Position numbers and translations under genes: made by a program | The notes under the pieces: generated by a model | The model's database searches: none | Told to the model about the DNA's origin: nothing | What the model saw: only the letters and a program-made list of their open reading frames with translations | Origin: Paraburkholderia nodosa | Lineage (GTDB): Bacteria; Pseudomonadota; Gammaproteobacteria; Burkholderiales; Burkholderiaceae | Direction of reading: 5' to 3' | NCBI RefSeq assembly: GCF_001718195.1 | Contig: NZ_MCNV01000013.1 | Coordinates: 1 to 64,000 of the forward strand | DNA length: 64,000 nucleotides | Shown: piece after piece, positions 53,980-62,375 of the stretch | How the letters are laid out: every line of letters starts with the position of its first letter | How positions within the stretch are numbered: position 1 is the first letter of the stretch

Positions 53980-54864
53980 ATGAACACCTACCAACATGCC
54001 GCCACCGGGCGGCTCGACATCGCCTGGCTCGAATGGAACCCGCAGGGGGCGCGCACAGCGGTGCTGGTGCACGGCTGGCCGGACAGCCCCCAGTCCTGGA
54101 AGAACGTCGCGCCCATTCTGGCCGATGCGGGTTACCGCGTGCTCGCGCCGGCGCTGCGGGGCTTCGCGCCCACCCGCTTTCGCGATACGGCCACGCCACG
54201 CAGCGGCCAGTTGTCCGCGCTGGGCCGCGATCTTCTGGATTTTCTCGCCGTGCTGGGCGTTGAGCAGCCGGTATTGGTCGGCCATGATTGGGGCGCACGC
54301 GCGGTCGCGAATGCGTGCGGCCTGCGTGACGGCGTGGCTTCTCAGCTGGTGATGCTATCAGTGGGATACGGTACCAATGATCCGAACCAGATTCTGACCC
54401 TGCAGCAGGTGCGCAATTACTGGTACCACTGGTTCATGGCGACGCCGCGAGGCGCTCGCGTGGTGCGGGACGAACGTGAGGTTTTCGCCCGGCAGATGTG
54501 GGATACCTGGGCGCCGGCTGGCTGGTATGCGCCGGCCGACTTCGACGAAGCGGCGCAGGCATTCGAGGGCGACGATTGGGCAGAGGTCGTGCTTCATAGC
54601 TACCGACACCGTTGGGGCTTTGTCGACGGCGACCCTGCCTATGCCGAGGATGAGGCGCGTCTGAATCCCGCGCCGAGGCTGTCGGTCGCAACGTTGGTGC
54701 TGCACGGCGGCGCGGACACCTGCAACCATCCCGATAGTTCCAGCGGGCGGGAGTCGTTGTTCGTTGGACGGTATGAGAGGAAGGTACTCGATGGCGTAGG
54801 CCACTTCCCGCAGCGCGAAGCGCCAAAGGACGTTGCCGATGCGATTTTGCGGTTCTGTCGATAG
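53980..54864 (+). CDS. Alpha/beta hydrolase, epoxide-hydrolase-like
   Basis: The 294-residue enzyme has the oxyanion HGWPDSPQSW at 31-40, the nucleophile Asp103 in VGHDWGARA and a C-terminal GVGHFPQREAP with the catalytic His. An Asp nucleophile points to the epoxide hydrolase or haloalkane dehalogenase side of the family rather than to esterases. The start at 53980 follows GAGGAAC. It faces a LysR regulator and has no other operon partner. Confidence 0.9.
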   Translation: MNTYQHAATGRLDIAWLEWNPQGARTAVLVHGWPDSPQSWKNVAPILADAGYRVLAPALRGFAPTRFRDTATPRSGQLSALGRDLLDFLAVLGVEQPVLVGHDWGARAVANACGLRDGVASQLVMLSVGYGTNDPNQILTLQQVRNYWYHWFMATPRGARVVRDEREVFARQMWDTWAPAGWYAPADFDEAAQAFEGDDWAEVVLHSYRHRWGFVDGDPAYAEDEARLNPAPRLSVATLVLHGGADTCNHPDSSSGRESLFVGRYERKVLDGVGHFPQREAPKDVADAILRFCR

Positions 54865-55074
54865 GCGCTACGCGCAGGGGCTTGGCGGCGGGTACTTGGC
54901 GACCCTTCGTCGATCTGCCGGAATAAATTGTGTCCACGCCGTCCTCGATACGGCGCTGCCTGCTGCCATGAAGGCGAAACGCATCGTGACTGCGAAATCA
55001 GTCAATCCGACGTTGGGGAACAGTGGGCGGCTCCTCGCCGCCCACCGTCCGAAGCGTGCGGTTGCAGGCGACGT

Positions 55075-55431
55075 TCACGCGTTGATCCAGGCACGCGCCT
55101 GTTCCAGCTCGTTGACGTGGAACGCCTTGATTTCAGCCTTGGTAAAGAATCGCGCCAAATGCATCGAGGCGCGAATCCAGGCCGCATCGGCCACCACCGC
55201 GGCGCGCGTGACCTTGCGGGCGACGGACACGGCTAGCGTCATGTCGGTCCACAGCGCCTTTGGCTCGATACCGCTGAAATGCTCGATGCGTTCGAGCACA
55301 CGGGTTTTCCCGTTCAGTTCAAGATCGCCACGCATGCGCTCGATGGCTTCGCGCAAATCGTGGTCGGTGATTTTGCCTTCGACGGTGATTTCGACGACGG
55401 GCGAATCGGGAGTGGAGTGATACTGGATCAT
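55075..55431 (-). CDS. SpoIIAA-like (DUF3478) protein
   Basis: The 118-residue protein has the pattern VVEITVEGKITDHDLREAIE, then a central WTDMTLAVSVARKVTRAAVV and FHVNELEQARAWI. This is the SpoIIAA-like/STAS fold family that occurs alone in many proteobacteria. The start at 55431 has GGGG upstream and removes four residues from the longest frame. Function unknown; it stands alone. Confidence 0.8.
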   Translation of the reverse strand: MIQYHSTPDSPVVEITVEGKITDHDLREAIERMRGDLELNGKTRVLERIEHFSGIEPKALWTDMTLAVSVARKVTRAAVVADAAWIRASMHLARFFTKAEIKAFHVNELEQARAWINA

Positions 55432-55818
55432 GGCGGGCCCCATGGTAAGGAGACGTTACACGCTCAGGCGCGGCGAGGCCTGGCGTTCGACAGCACTTTC
55501 ATAGTACCCCTTTTCATGCGCCATGCTGCCCGCAAGAAAGTGGTGTGCCTTTTGAAAGCCGCCTCAAATGTTTGCAGTGCATAAAAAAAGCCGCATACAG
55601 GGACGCGGCCGAGGGGGGCACCTGACGGGGGCTATTCCGTGTGCAGGCGCATAGCCAGATTACTCAAGCTGTGTGACATTCATCTAGCCGACAAAAATAG
55701 CGGCGCTTCGTGTCGACACGGCGCAACAACAAAATTAGGGAATCTTGCGGTGCGCTGCAGTCTGGGCTAGATCGGCCGCGTCGCTTTTAATGAGGGTGCT
55801 TCAGCGGCGGCCCCTCGT
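55432..55818. other. Intergenic region with one terminator
   Basis: No gene is seen. The hairpin with T-run at 55583-55609 ends transcription coming from the SDR gene on the right. Confidence 0.5.
55583..55609 (-). terminator. Rho-independent terminator after the SDR pair
   Basis: Minus strand: stem GCCGC/GCGGC (55605-55609 and 55590-55594) followed by seven T (55583-55589). It lies 210 bp below the stop of the SDR at 55819. Confidence 0.7.
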
Positions 55819-56577
55819 TCACCACGGAATCGTCTGATTTTCCCAGCGGGTGAATGTCCCCGACGGGCCGTTCGGACCCAGCAGAATGACGCGTACCGCT
55901 TCGCGGGCACCTTCCTCGACGGTCTCCGTGCCGGTGAAGCCGTTCAGGTTCGTGCGCGTGTAGCCCGGCGAAACGGCGTTGACCCTGATGCCCTCCGGTT
56001 CCAGTTCGATCGCCATGGCAACGGTCAATGCGTTGAGCGCCGTCTTGGACGCGGGGTACACCGGACCGAAGATCGAGCGCCACGGGAACGCAGGGTCCGA
56101 GTTTGTCGTGAGCGATCCCATACCACTCGACACGTTGAGGATGCAGGCGGCCATCGATTTGCGCAGGAGCGGCAGCATCGCCTGATAAACGGCCAGCACG
56201 CCGAACACGTTGGTGTCCCACACCGCGCGCATTTCGTCGAAAGAGACATTGCTCGGGCGGGTGGTCTTCGCGAAGTCCTCCACGGACTGGCCGGGCTGCC
56301 GGTTCGTGCTCGAAATCGCGGCGTTGTTGACGAGCACGTCGAGGCGGCCATGCTCGTCGCGAATGCGCTGCGCGGCGGCGGCGATCGAAGCCTGATCCGT
56401 CACGTCGAGCTGGAGCGCACGCGCGTTCGGCCCAATCTCCCTGGCCGCGGCCTCACCGCGTTCGAAATTGCGCGACCCGACGAGCACCGTGAGGCCGTGT
56501 GACGCGAGATCCTTCGCGATCTGCAGACCGATTCCCTGATTGGCGCCGGTGACGAGCGCGATGACATTGTCCTGCAT
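55819..56577 (-). CDS. Short-chain dehydrogenase, carbonyl-reductase-like
   Basis: The 252-residue SDR has TGANQGIG at 10-17, NNAA at 84-87, Ser150 region and Tyr174/Lys178 (YPASK). The GANQGIG form with a long loop before the active site (about 90-118) is that of plant and bacterial carbonyl/menthone-reductase-like enzymes. The start at 56577 follows AGGAGAT. It is 19 bp below a second SDR and probably co-transcribed with it. Confidence 0.9.
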   Translation of the reverse strand: MQDNVIALVTGANQGIGLQIAKDLASHGLTVLVGSRNFERGEAAAREIGPNARALQLDVTDQASIAAAAQRIRDEHGRLDVLVNNAAISSTNRQPGQSVEDFAKTTRPSNVSFDEMRAVWDTNVFGVLAVYQAMLPLLRKSMAACILNVSSGMGSLTTNSDPAFPWRSIFGPVYPASKTALNALTVAMAIELEPEGIRVNAVSPGYTRTNLNGFTGTETVEEGAREAVRVILLGPNGPSGTFTRWENQTIPW

Positions 56578-56596
56578 GCAAATCTCCTGGTGTTGA

Positions 56597-57346
56597 TTAG
56601 CTCGCCTCAGCTGCCCACGCCTGTGCATCGGCACCGGCGGGAATGTGCATCGGAGTCGAGGGATCGGTCGCCGCGCGCCACACGGCTTCGGCGACGTCCT
56701 GTGCCTGGGTGAGCGGGGACGCCGTGTCCTCCAGACGCGCGATGACTTCTTTGACGAGACCCGCATAGGCCTCATTGTCGAAGCCGTGGATGTGGGCACG
56801 CGCGTTCTCTCCAAAGCGCGTCTCCAGCGAACGGCCTGGTAGCACGAGGCGCACTCGCACGCCGAACGGTTCGAGTTCGAGCGCCATCGACTCGGTGAAC
56901 GCGTTCACCGCCGCCTTGCTCGCGCGGTACGCGCCGATCAGCGGCAGCGCCTTCAGCGTCACGCTCGACGTAACGTTCACGACGACGCCGGCCTTGCGCG
57001 CGCGGAACTGGGGCAGCACGGCTTGCGTCACCGCGATCGTGCCGAACGTGTTGGTCTCGAAGACCTCGCGCACGGCGTCGATCGGAACAAGCTCAGCCGG
57101 GGACGCCGCGCCATAGCCTGCATTGTTGACGAGGACGTCGATCGGGCCCGCAGCCGTGACGGCCGCGCGTATGCTTTCCGGCTTCGTGACGTCGAGCGCC
57201 AGCACGCGCAGGTGTTCCGAAGGCGGCAGCACGTCGTCACGCGGCGTACGCATCGTGGCGACGACCCGCCAGTCACGGGCCAGGAAGTAGCGGGCGATCT
57301 CGAGCCCGAAGCCGGACGAGCAGCCGGTGATCAGCACGGTTTGCAT
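56597..57346 (-). CDS. Short-chain dehydrogenase, divergent from AraC
   Basis: The 249-residue SDR has TGCSSGFG at 7-14, NNAG at 74-77, Ser127, Tyr140 and Lys144 (YRASK). AAAGGAGATTCC precedes the ATG. It resembles the SDR at 12151-12984 in overall pattern. It heads a two-SDR unit and is divergent from the AraC regulator at 57443, which likely activates it. Confidence 0.9.
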   Translation of the reverse strand: MQTVLITGCSSGFGLEIARYFLARDWRVVATMRTPRDDVLPPSEHLRVLALDVTKPESIRAAVTAAGPIDVLVNNAGYGAASPAELVPIDAVREVFETNTFGTIAVTQAVLPQFRARKAGVVVNVTSSVTLKALPLIGAYRASKAAVNAFTESMALELEPFGVRVRLVLPGRSLETRFGENARAHIHGFDNEAYAGLVKEVIARLEDTASPLTQAQDVAEAVWRAATDPSTPMHIPAGADAQAWAAEAS

Positions 57347-57442
57347 GGAATCTCCTTTGGTTTGCGTGTGTCCATACGATAGATCGCGCAGACCGTACTT
57401 GCTACAATCAAAGGTCCGAATTTCGTTTGCAGGAGTCCGGCC

Positions 57443-58360
57443 ATGATCGATCCGTTGGCTGAAGTCGTGACGCTGCTGCAGCCGAGTGCGCGCTTCTCCA
57501 AACTCGTCCTCGGCGCCGGCCCCTGGCGCATCAGTCGTTCGGGTGCGGGCGAGCCTTTCTATTGCGTCATCCTCGATGGCGGGTGCTGCATCACGATCGA
57601 CGATCACGCGCCGCTCGAACTCGTGGCCGGCGACTTCGTCCTGATTCCTGCGTCCTATGGCATCGAGGTGAGCAGCCTCGAGCCTCCCCCGCCGGACGTC
57701 GAGCCAGTGACGCCCGTCGCGCTGGGCAACAATGAATTCAGAATCGGCGCCGCGGACCACCCGGTCGATTCGCGCATGGTGGCGGGCCACTGCAGCTTCG
57801 GGTCGCCGGATTCATCTTTGCTGGTTTCGCTGCTGCCGCAACTCGTGCATGTCCGCGGCCAGGAACGGCTGGCCACACTCGTCAAGCTCGTGCGCGAGGA
57901 ATCGAGAGCGCAGCGGCCTGCGCGTGAAGTGGTGCTCTCTCGCCTGCTGGAAGTGCTGCTCATCGAAGCACTGCGATCCACGGCGGGAACGTATGCGCCA
58001 CCGGGGCTCGTGCGCGGACTCTCCGACAGCCGCCTCGCGGCCGCGATCCGGGAGATGCACGAGCACCCGACGAAGCCGTGGACGGTTGCCGCGCTCGCGA
58101 AGGAGGCCGCGCTCTCACGTTCGACGTTTTTCGAACGCTTCAGCCGCGCAGTCGGCGTCGCGCCGATGGAATACCTGCTGACCTGGCGCATGGCGCTCGC
58201 GAAGGACCTCTTGCGTCGCAATCACGGCCGTATCGCCGAGATTGCGCAACTTGTCGGCTACAGCTCGGCCAGCACGTTCAGCGTTGCCTTTACGCGGCAC
58301 GTCGGCCGGCCGCCTACGCAGTACGCGCGTGAGGAGCAGGTGGCCCCGGATGGCGCGTAA
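57443..58360 (+). CDS. AraC-family regulator with cupin domain
   Basis: The 305-residue protein has a Cupin_6-type N-terminal domain (about residues 8-185, with PFYCVILDGGCCITID and HVRGQERLATLVKLVREE) and an AraC helix-turn-helix at about 205-300 (LAKEAALSRSTFFERFSRAV, IAQLVGYSSASTFSVAFTRH). AGGAG precedes the ATG. This type usually regulates neighbouring oxidoreductases, here the divergent SDR pair. Confidence 0.9.
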   Translation: MIDPLAEVVTLLQPSARFSKLVLGAGPWRISRSGAGEPFYCVILDGGCCITIDDHAPLELVAGDFVLIPASYGIEVSSLEPPPPDVEPVTPVALGNNEFRIGAADHPVDSRMVAGHCSFGSPDSSLLVSLLPQLVHVRGQERLATLVKLVREESRAQRPAREVVLSRLLEVLLIEALRSTAGTYAPPGLVRGLSDSRLAAAIREMHEHPTKPWTVAALAKEAALSRSTFFERFSRAVGVAPMEYLLTWRMALAKDLLRRNHGRIAEIAQLVGYSSASTFSVAFTRHVGRPPTQYAREEQVAPDGA

Positions 58361-58426
58361 GCAGGCGCGAGCGGGTTGCCGGGAGGGCTGTTCACGTTGG
58401 CAAACTTCCAGGCGGTACTGCGGCGA

Positions 58427-59188
58427 CTACTGTCCGAGTATGGAGAGCGCCTCATGCACGGGCGCGAGGGAGACAGCGACGATGCCGCCGAGCGGCGTGT
58501 TCATTTCCAGAATCAAAAAAATGGCGATAGAGGTGGATATCGCGCCCAGAAAGAACGTGATGACGACCGTCGTGTTGGGTGAGGTGAACAGCCCAAACGA
58601 GCCGAAGATGATGCACAGCCACAACACGAGCGTGAGCAGAAGCGGCATCGGGGTCGAGCCTGCCGCCTGCAGCAGTGCAAGCTCGCGCATCGCCAGGACG
58701 TCGCCGGCGATCTGAATGGCGCGCGCCTGTAGCCGGCGTTGCGTTTCACTGTTCGGTGACAGTTGCGCCAACCGGCGTTGAATATTTTCCCCGCGTTTAA
58801 GCTCCTCGGGGCTGCGCATGCTTGCCAGCTGAGCCGGATCGCCGGAGGTGATCTTCTGGATGCCAGTGGCGACGCCCTGCTTCAGCAAGACCCGGATCTC
58901 CTGCGTCTCTGGACCGTACTGGGCGAGTGTGCGATCGAGCAGAATGATTTCGGTGGCGTCGCGTACGACCGCGGCGTTCGCGGCATCGAATGAGCTTTTC
59001 GCCGACGAGATCAGCAGCCCGAGCACCAATGCGGCCATGGTGGCTATCAATCCAATCGTCAGCTTAATGACGCTGACCGATTCGTCGCCGAGATGATGCG
59101 CTGGCAGCATGGTATGCAGATACAGGCCGAGCAGGGCGCAGCTAAACACGCATGCAAACACAATGATCGCAATGCCCAGGTGTGGCAC
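58427..59188 (-). CDS. DUF4239/bestrophin-like membrane protein
   Basis: The 253-residue protein has two N-terminal membrane segments (about residues 3-25 and 40-62), a cytoplasmic helical region, and two C-terminal segments (about 180-225), the layout of the DUF4239 family. Typical words are IGLIATMAALVLGLLISSAK and DATEIILLDRTLAQYGPET. The start is GTG at 59188 with GGAG upstream. Function is not known. Confidence 0.82.
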   Translation of the reverse strand: MPHLGIAIIVFACVFSCALLGLYLHTMLPAHHLGDESVSVIKLTIGLIATMAALVLGLLISSAKSSFDAANAAVVRDATEIILLDRTLAQYGPETQEIRVLLKQGVATGIQKITSGDPAQLASMRSPEELKRGENIQRRLAQLSPNSETQRRLQARAIQIAGDVLAMRELALLQAAGSTPMPLLLTLVLWLCIIFGSFGLFTSPNTTVVITFFLGAISTSIAIFLILEMNTPLGGIVAVSLAPVHEALSILGQ

Positions 59189-59588
59189 GGTTCGATTCTC
59201 CGTTTTCGCTTGAGGCGTGGTTGCCTTCGCCGGATGCCTGAACGACTATTTTGTATTACACCCCATGTAATGGGCGAGGCTGCGGCGCATCACTACTCTT
59301 TGTTTGTCGTGTCATCGCCCCTTGATGCATGCGTCCAACTCCCAAGGAAATATCATGGCTCCTTTCCCGTAGATACACTCGATTCGGCTCCGGAAGGCTC
59401 GAAGGCGGCATGTCGAGGTCTTGCCGAAGCAAACACTCTTTCAGACGCCGTGCGCTTCCAGCCGCCTGAAGATGAGGTAAGCGCGGAATAGTCTTCGCCC
59501 GCAAGGTGTTCTGTTGACGCAAAGACGATTCGTGTAGCAAAGCAAAGCCATCGAGAAACTTGCTATCTCTGCGAAAGGAAACAAGACA
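59189..59588. other. Intergenic region
   Basis: No gene or clear signal is recognised in these 400 bases apart from the ribosome site GCGAAAGGAAAC just before the methyltransferase start. Confidence 0.5.
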
Positions 59589-60638
59589 ATGGAAACGCAA
59601 TTGAGCACCTTGACGTCTGAAACCGCGAACGCATCTGCCGCCTCCCCACAAAAGCTGCTTCAGCTGGCCATGGGTTTCTGGGCCTCGAAGACGCTGCTCT
59701 CCGCGGTCGAACTCGACCTGTTCACCGTTCTGGGCAGGGGCCCGCGCACAGCAACACAACTGATGGATCAAATGCAGTTGCATCCGAGATCGGCACACGA
59801 CTTCCTCGACGCTTTGGTCGCGCTAGGGGTCCTGGATCGAGACGACGGGCTGTACCGGAATACCGCCGAGGCCGATGCATTTCTGGACAGATCCAGGCCG
59901 GGTTGTATCGCCGGATTTTTGCTCATGGCTAACAACCGCTTATATCCGTTCTGGGGCTCGTTGACCGAAGCGTTGCGCACGGGGCTCCCGCAGAACGAAG
60001 CAAAGCAGGGCGGTAACCCGTTCGATGCAATCTATCGTGACGAACGCGGGCTCCGTGAGTTTCTGGGCGCAATGAGCGGTGTCAGCATGGATCTGGCAAA
60101 GGAGATTGCGCAAAAGTTTCCCTGGCAGAACTATCGCTCGGTCGTCGACGTCGGCACCGCGCAGGGCGCCCTCGTGGCGGAGATTGTGCGTACGCACGAG
60201 CATCTTGCGGGAATCGGGTTCGATCTGCCCGCCGTCGCTCCGGTATTCAACGACTACATCGCGGCGAACGCGCTAGAGGATCGAATTCGCTTTCATCCGG
60301 GCGACTTCTTCGTGGACGCGTTGCCTTCAGCCGACGTTATGGTGATGGGACACATTCTGCACGACTGGAATCTCGAACAGAAGCGCGAACTGCTCGCGAG
60401 GAGTTATCAGGCGTTGCCCGCCGGCGGATGTCTGATCGTCTACGACGCGATGATCGACGACGAGCGCAGGCGCAATGCGTTCGGCTTGCTCATGAGTCTG
60501 AACATGCTGGTCGAGACGCCCGGCGGTTTCGACTATACCGCCAGGCAGTGCCGCGAATGGATGACCGAGGCTGGCTTTCGGGAGATCAGGGTCGAACCGC
60601 TGGGCGGGCAGAACTCGATGGTGATTGGCGTTCGCTAG
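59589..60638 (+). CDS. O-methyltransferase, plant-caffeate/polyketide type
   Basis: The 349-residue enzyme has an N-terminal dimerisation winged helix (LLQLAMGFWASKTLLSAVEL, TATQLMDQMQLHPRSAHDFL) and a Rossmann methyltransferase domain with SAM motif VVDVGTAQGALVAEI at about 195-210, GDFF at about 238-241, and HILHDWNLEQKREL with the catalytic His of the HDW motif. These enzymes methylate phenolic or polyketide hydroxyls. No other biosynthetic gene is adjacent. Confidence 0.92.
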   Translation: METQLSTLTSETANASAASPQKLLQLAMGFWASKTLLSAVELDLFTVLGRGPRTATQLMDQMQLHPRSAHDFLDALVALGVLDRDDGLYRNTAEADAFLDRSRPGCIAGFLLMANNRLYPFWGSLTEALRTGLPQNEAKQGGNPFDAIYRDERGLREFLGAMSGVSMDLAKEIAQKFPWQNYRSVVDVGTAQGALVAEIVRTHEHLAGIGFDLPAVAPVFNDYIAANALEDRIRFHPGDFFVDALPSADVMVMGHILHDWNLEQKRELLARSYQALPAGGCLIVYDAMIDDERRRNAFGLLMSLNMLVETPGGFDYTARQCREWMTEAGFREIRVEPLGGQNSMVIGVR

Positions 60639-61621
60639 CGGTCGAGATGCGACAGCATGGGCGGCAGGTAACGTGTGCCCGCGGTCTGGTGTCCGGCAAG
60701 GAAACTCCGAATGTGATCCAGATCCGCCGGCGTCAGCCGAACTGAAGCTGCGTTCACGTTTTCCTCGAGGTATTGGTGCCGTTTGGTGCCGGGGATCGGC
60801 ACCAGATCGTCACCTTGCTTGAGCAGCCAGGCGAGCGCGAGCTGGCCCGGTGTCACGGACTTCTCGTCGGCAAGGGCCTTGATGAAATCTGCGAGCTTGA
60901 CGTTCGTATCGAAGTTGCTGCCCTGTATGCGCGGATCGTTGGCTGCCCGCCAGTCGTTGGCGGGAAGGTCCTCCGCCCGCCTGGCGTTGCCGGTCAGGAA
61001 GCCCCGGCCAAGCGGACTGTAGGGAACAAAGCCGATACCCAGTTCGCGCAGCGCCGGCAGCACCTTGTCTTCGACGCCGCGCTCGAACAGCGAATACTCG
61101 CTTTGCACGGCCGAGACGGGTTGCACGGCATGGGCGCGCCGGATGGTATCGACGCTCGCTTCCGACAAGCCGAAATAGCGAACCTTGCCCGCGGCGATCG
61201 CGTCCTTGACCGCGCCCGCCACGTCCTCGATCGGCACGTCGGGATCCACGCGATGCTGGTAGAGCAGATCGATGTGATCGGTCTGCAACCGGACGAGCGA
61301 CGCGTCGATCACCTCCTTGATATGCTCGGGGCGGCTGTCGAGGCCGCGTACGCCGTTGTCGATCTTGAAGCCGAATTTCGTCGCGATCGTCACTGCGTGA
61401 CGACGCCCTTTTAGCGCGCGTCCGAGCAGTTCCTCGTTGGCGAAAGGACCATAGATCTCAGCGGTATCGAGGAATGTGCAACCGAGCTCGATCGCCCGAT
61501 GAATCGTGGCGATCGACTCGGCGTCGTCGGGCGTGCCGTAGGCGTAGGACATCCCCATGCACCCCAGCCCGATCTCCGAAACGGCGAGTCCTTCACGTCC
61601 AAGCTTGCGCGTGTTCAGCAT
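60635..61621 (-). CDS. Aldo/keto reductase
   Basis: The 328-residue TIM-barrel reductase has the catalytic tetrad Asp52, Tyr57, Lys82 and His123. NADPH-binding signs are VPIPGTKRHQYLEENV near the end. The start is ATG with GGAGGG upstream. Its stop codon overlaps the methyltransferase stop in a shared CTAG, 60635-60638, so the two genes meet tail to tail. It resembles the AKR11/13 group; the substrate is unknown. Confidence 0.93.
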   Translation of the reverse strand: MLNTRKLGREGLAVSEIGLGCMGMSYAYGTPDDAESIATIHRAIELGCTFLDTAEIYGPFANEELLGRALKGRRHAVTIATKFGFKIDNGVRGLDSRPEHIKEVIDASLVRLQTDHIDLLYQHRVDPDVPIEDVAGAVKDAIAAGKVRYFGLSEASVDTIRRAHAVQPVSAVQSEYSLFERGVEDKVLPALRELGIGFVPYSPLGRGFLTGNARRAEDLPANDWRAANDPRIQGSNFDTNVKLADFIKALADEKSVTPGQLALAWLLKQGDDLVPIPGTKRHQYLEENVNAASVRLTPADLDHIRSFLAGHQTAGTRYLPPMLSHLDR

Positions 61622-62375
61622 ATTGCCCTCCTGTGGTGGCTAGCTACCTAGCATGGCACGCGCGTCGGATACGTGTTAGCACGATACTCCTGATTGCTTG
61701 CACGATTCTCCTGCAGTTAAGGGACGCTCACCAACTCCATTGAGTCGTCGCAAGGCAATGCGAGTGCGACCTCGCAGTCAGCGCAATAGACACCACCCAT
61801 GCCGTCGAGTTGCGCGCTTGGCTTGCCGGCCTGGTCGATGATGTCACTCGCATCGATCTGCGCTTGGGACATGTGCCGGATAAGGTCCTCCATCTCGTCC
61901 AGAAGAACGCCGGGAATATCGTGAAACGCTTCCTTTGTGACGCTTGTGGAAGCGCGATCATTCTCATTCCAGGTAAATAAGCATTCCGAATAAAACAACG
62001 ATGTTTGAAAGAACTGAGCCGTCGAACACGCAGTCGTCTATGGCTCCCATGGAGTTCCGTCACCATGCTTCTGCAAGCGTATACATGATTTGACCGTGGA
62101 TCTGCAATCCTCGTACCAAGCCAATATTAGTGAGGGCGCCGCGTGATGAATCGGAATCCGTAATGTTTTTTTCACACAAATGCGCCTACAGCGACCTAGT
62201 GTGTTTTGGTAGTGGCATCTTCGCTGCATGTTTACGCGGACGGTAGCAAGCGTTGGTTTTGCGGTGGGGCAAGTCGGTTTCACATGTACCGGAAGATCAC
62301 GATATGGAAGTCATGGCTCCGGTGACGGACAGCCGGAAAGTGCACAGGCGTTTTCCCTTTTTCGCGAGGCTCAGA
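61622..62375. other. Intergenic region with one uncertain small gene
   Basis: Apart from the small frame at 61717-61998, no gene is seen. The DNA from 61950 to 62230 is AT-richer than its surroundings and may be of foreign origin or hold promoters. Confidence 0.45.
61717..61998 (-). CDS. Small hypothetical protein, uncertain
   Basis: The 93-residue frame contains FHDIPGVLLDEMEDLIRHMS and GVYCADCEVALALPCDD with high third-base GC in the middle, which favours real coding. The first 15 residues look less convincing and the start is uncertain. I recognise no family. It may be a fragment of a larger gene. Confidence 0.4.
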   Translation of the reverse strand: MFYSECLFTWNENDRASTSVTKEAFHDIPGVLLDEMEDLIRHMSQAQIDASDIIDQAGKPSAQLDGMGGVYCADCEVALALPCDDSMELVSVP

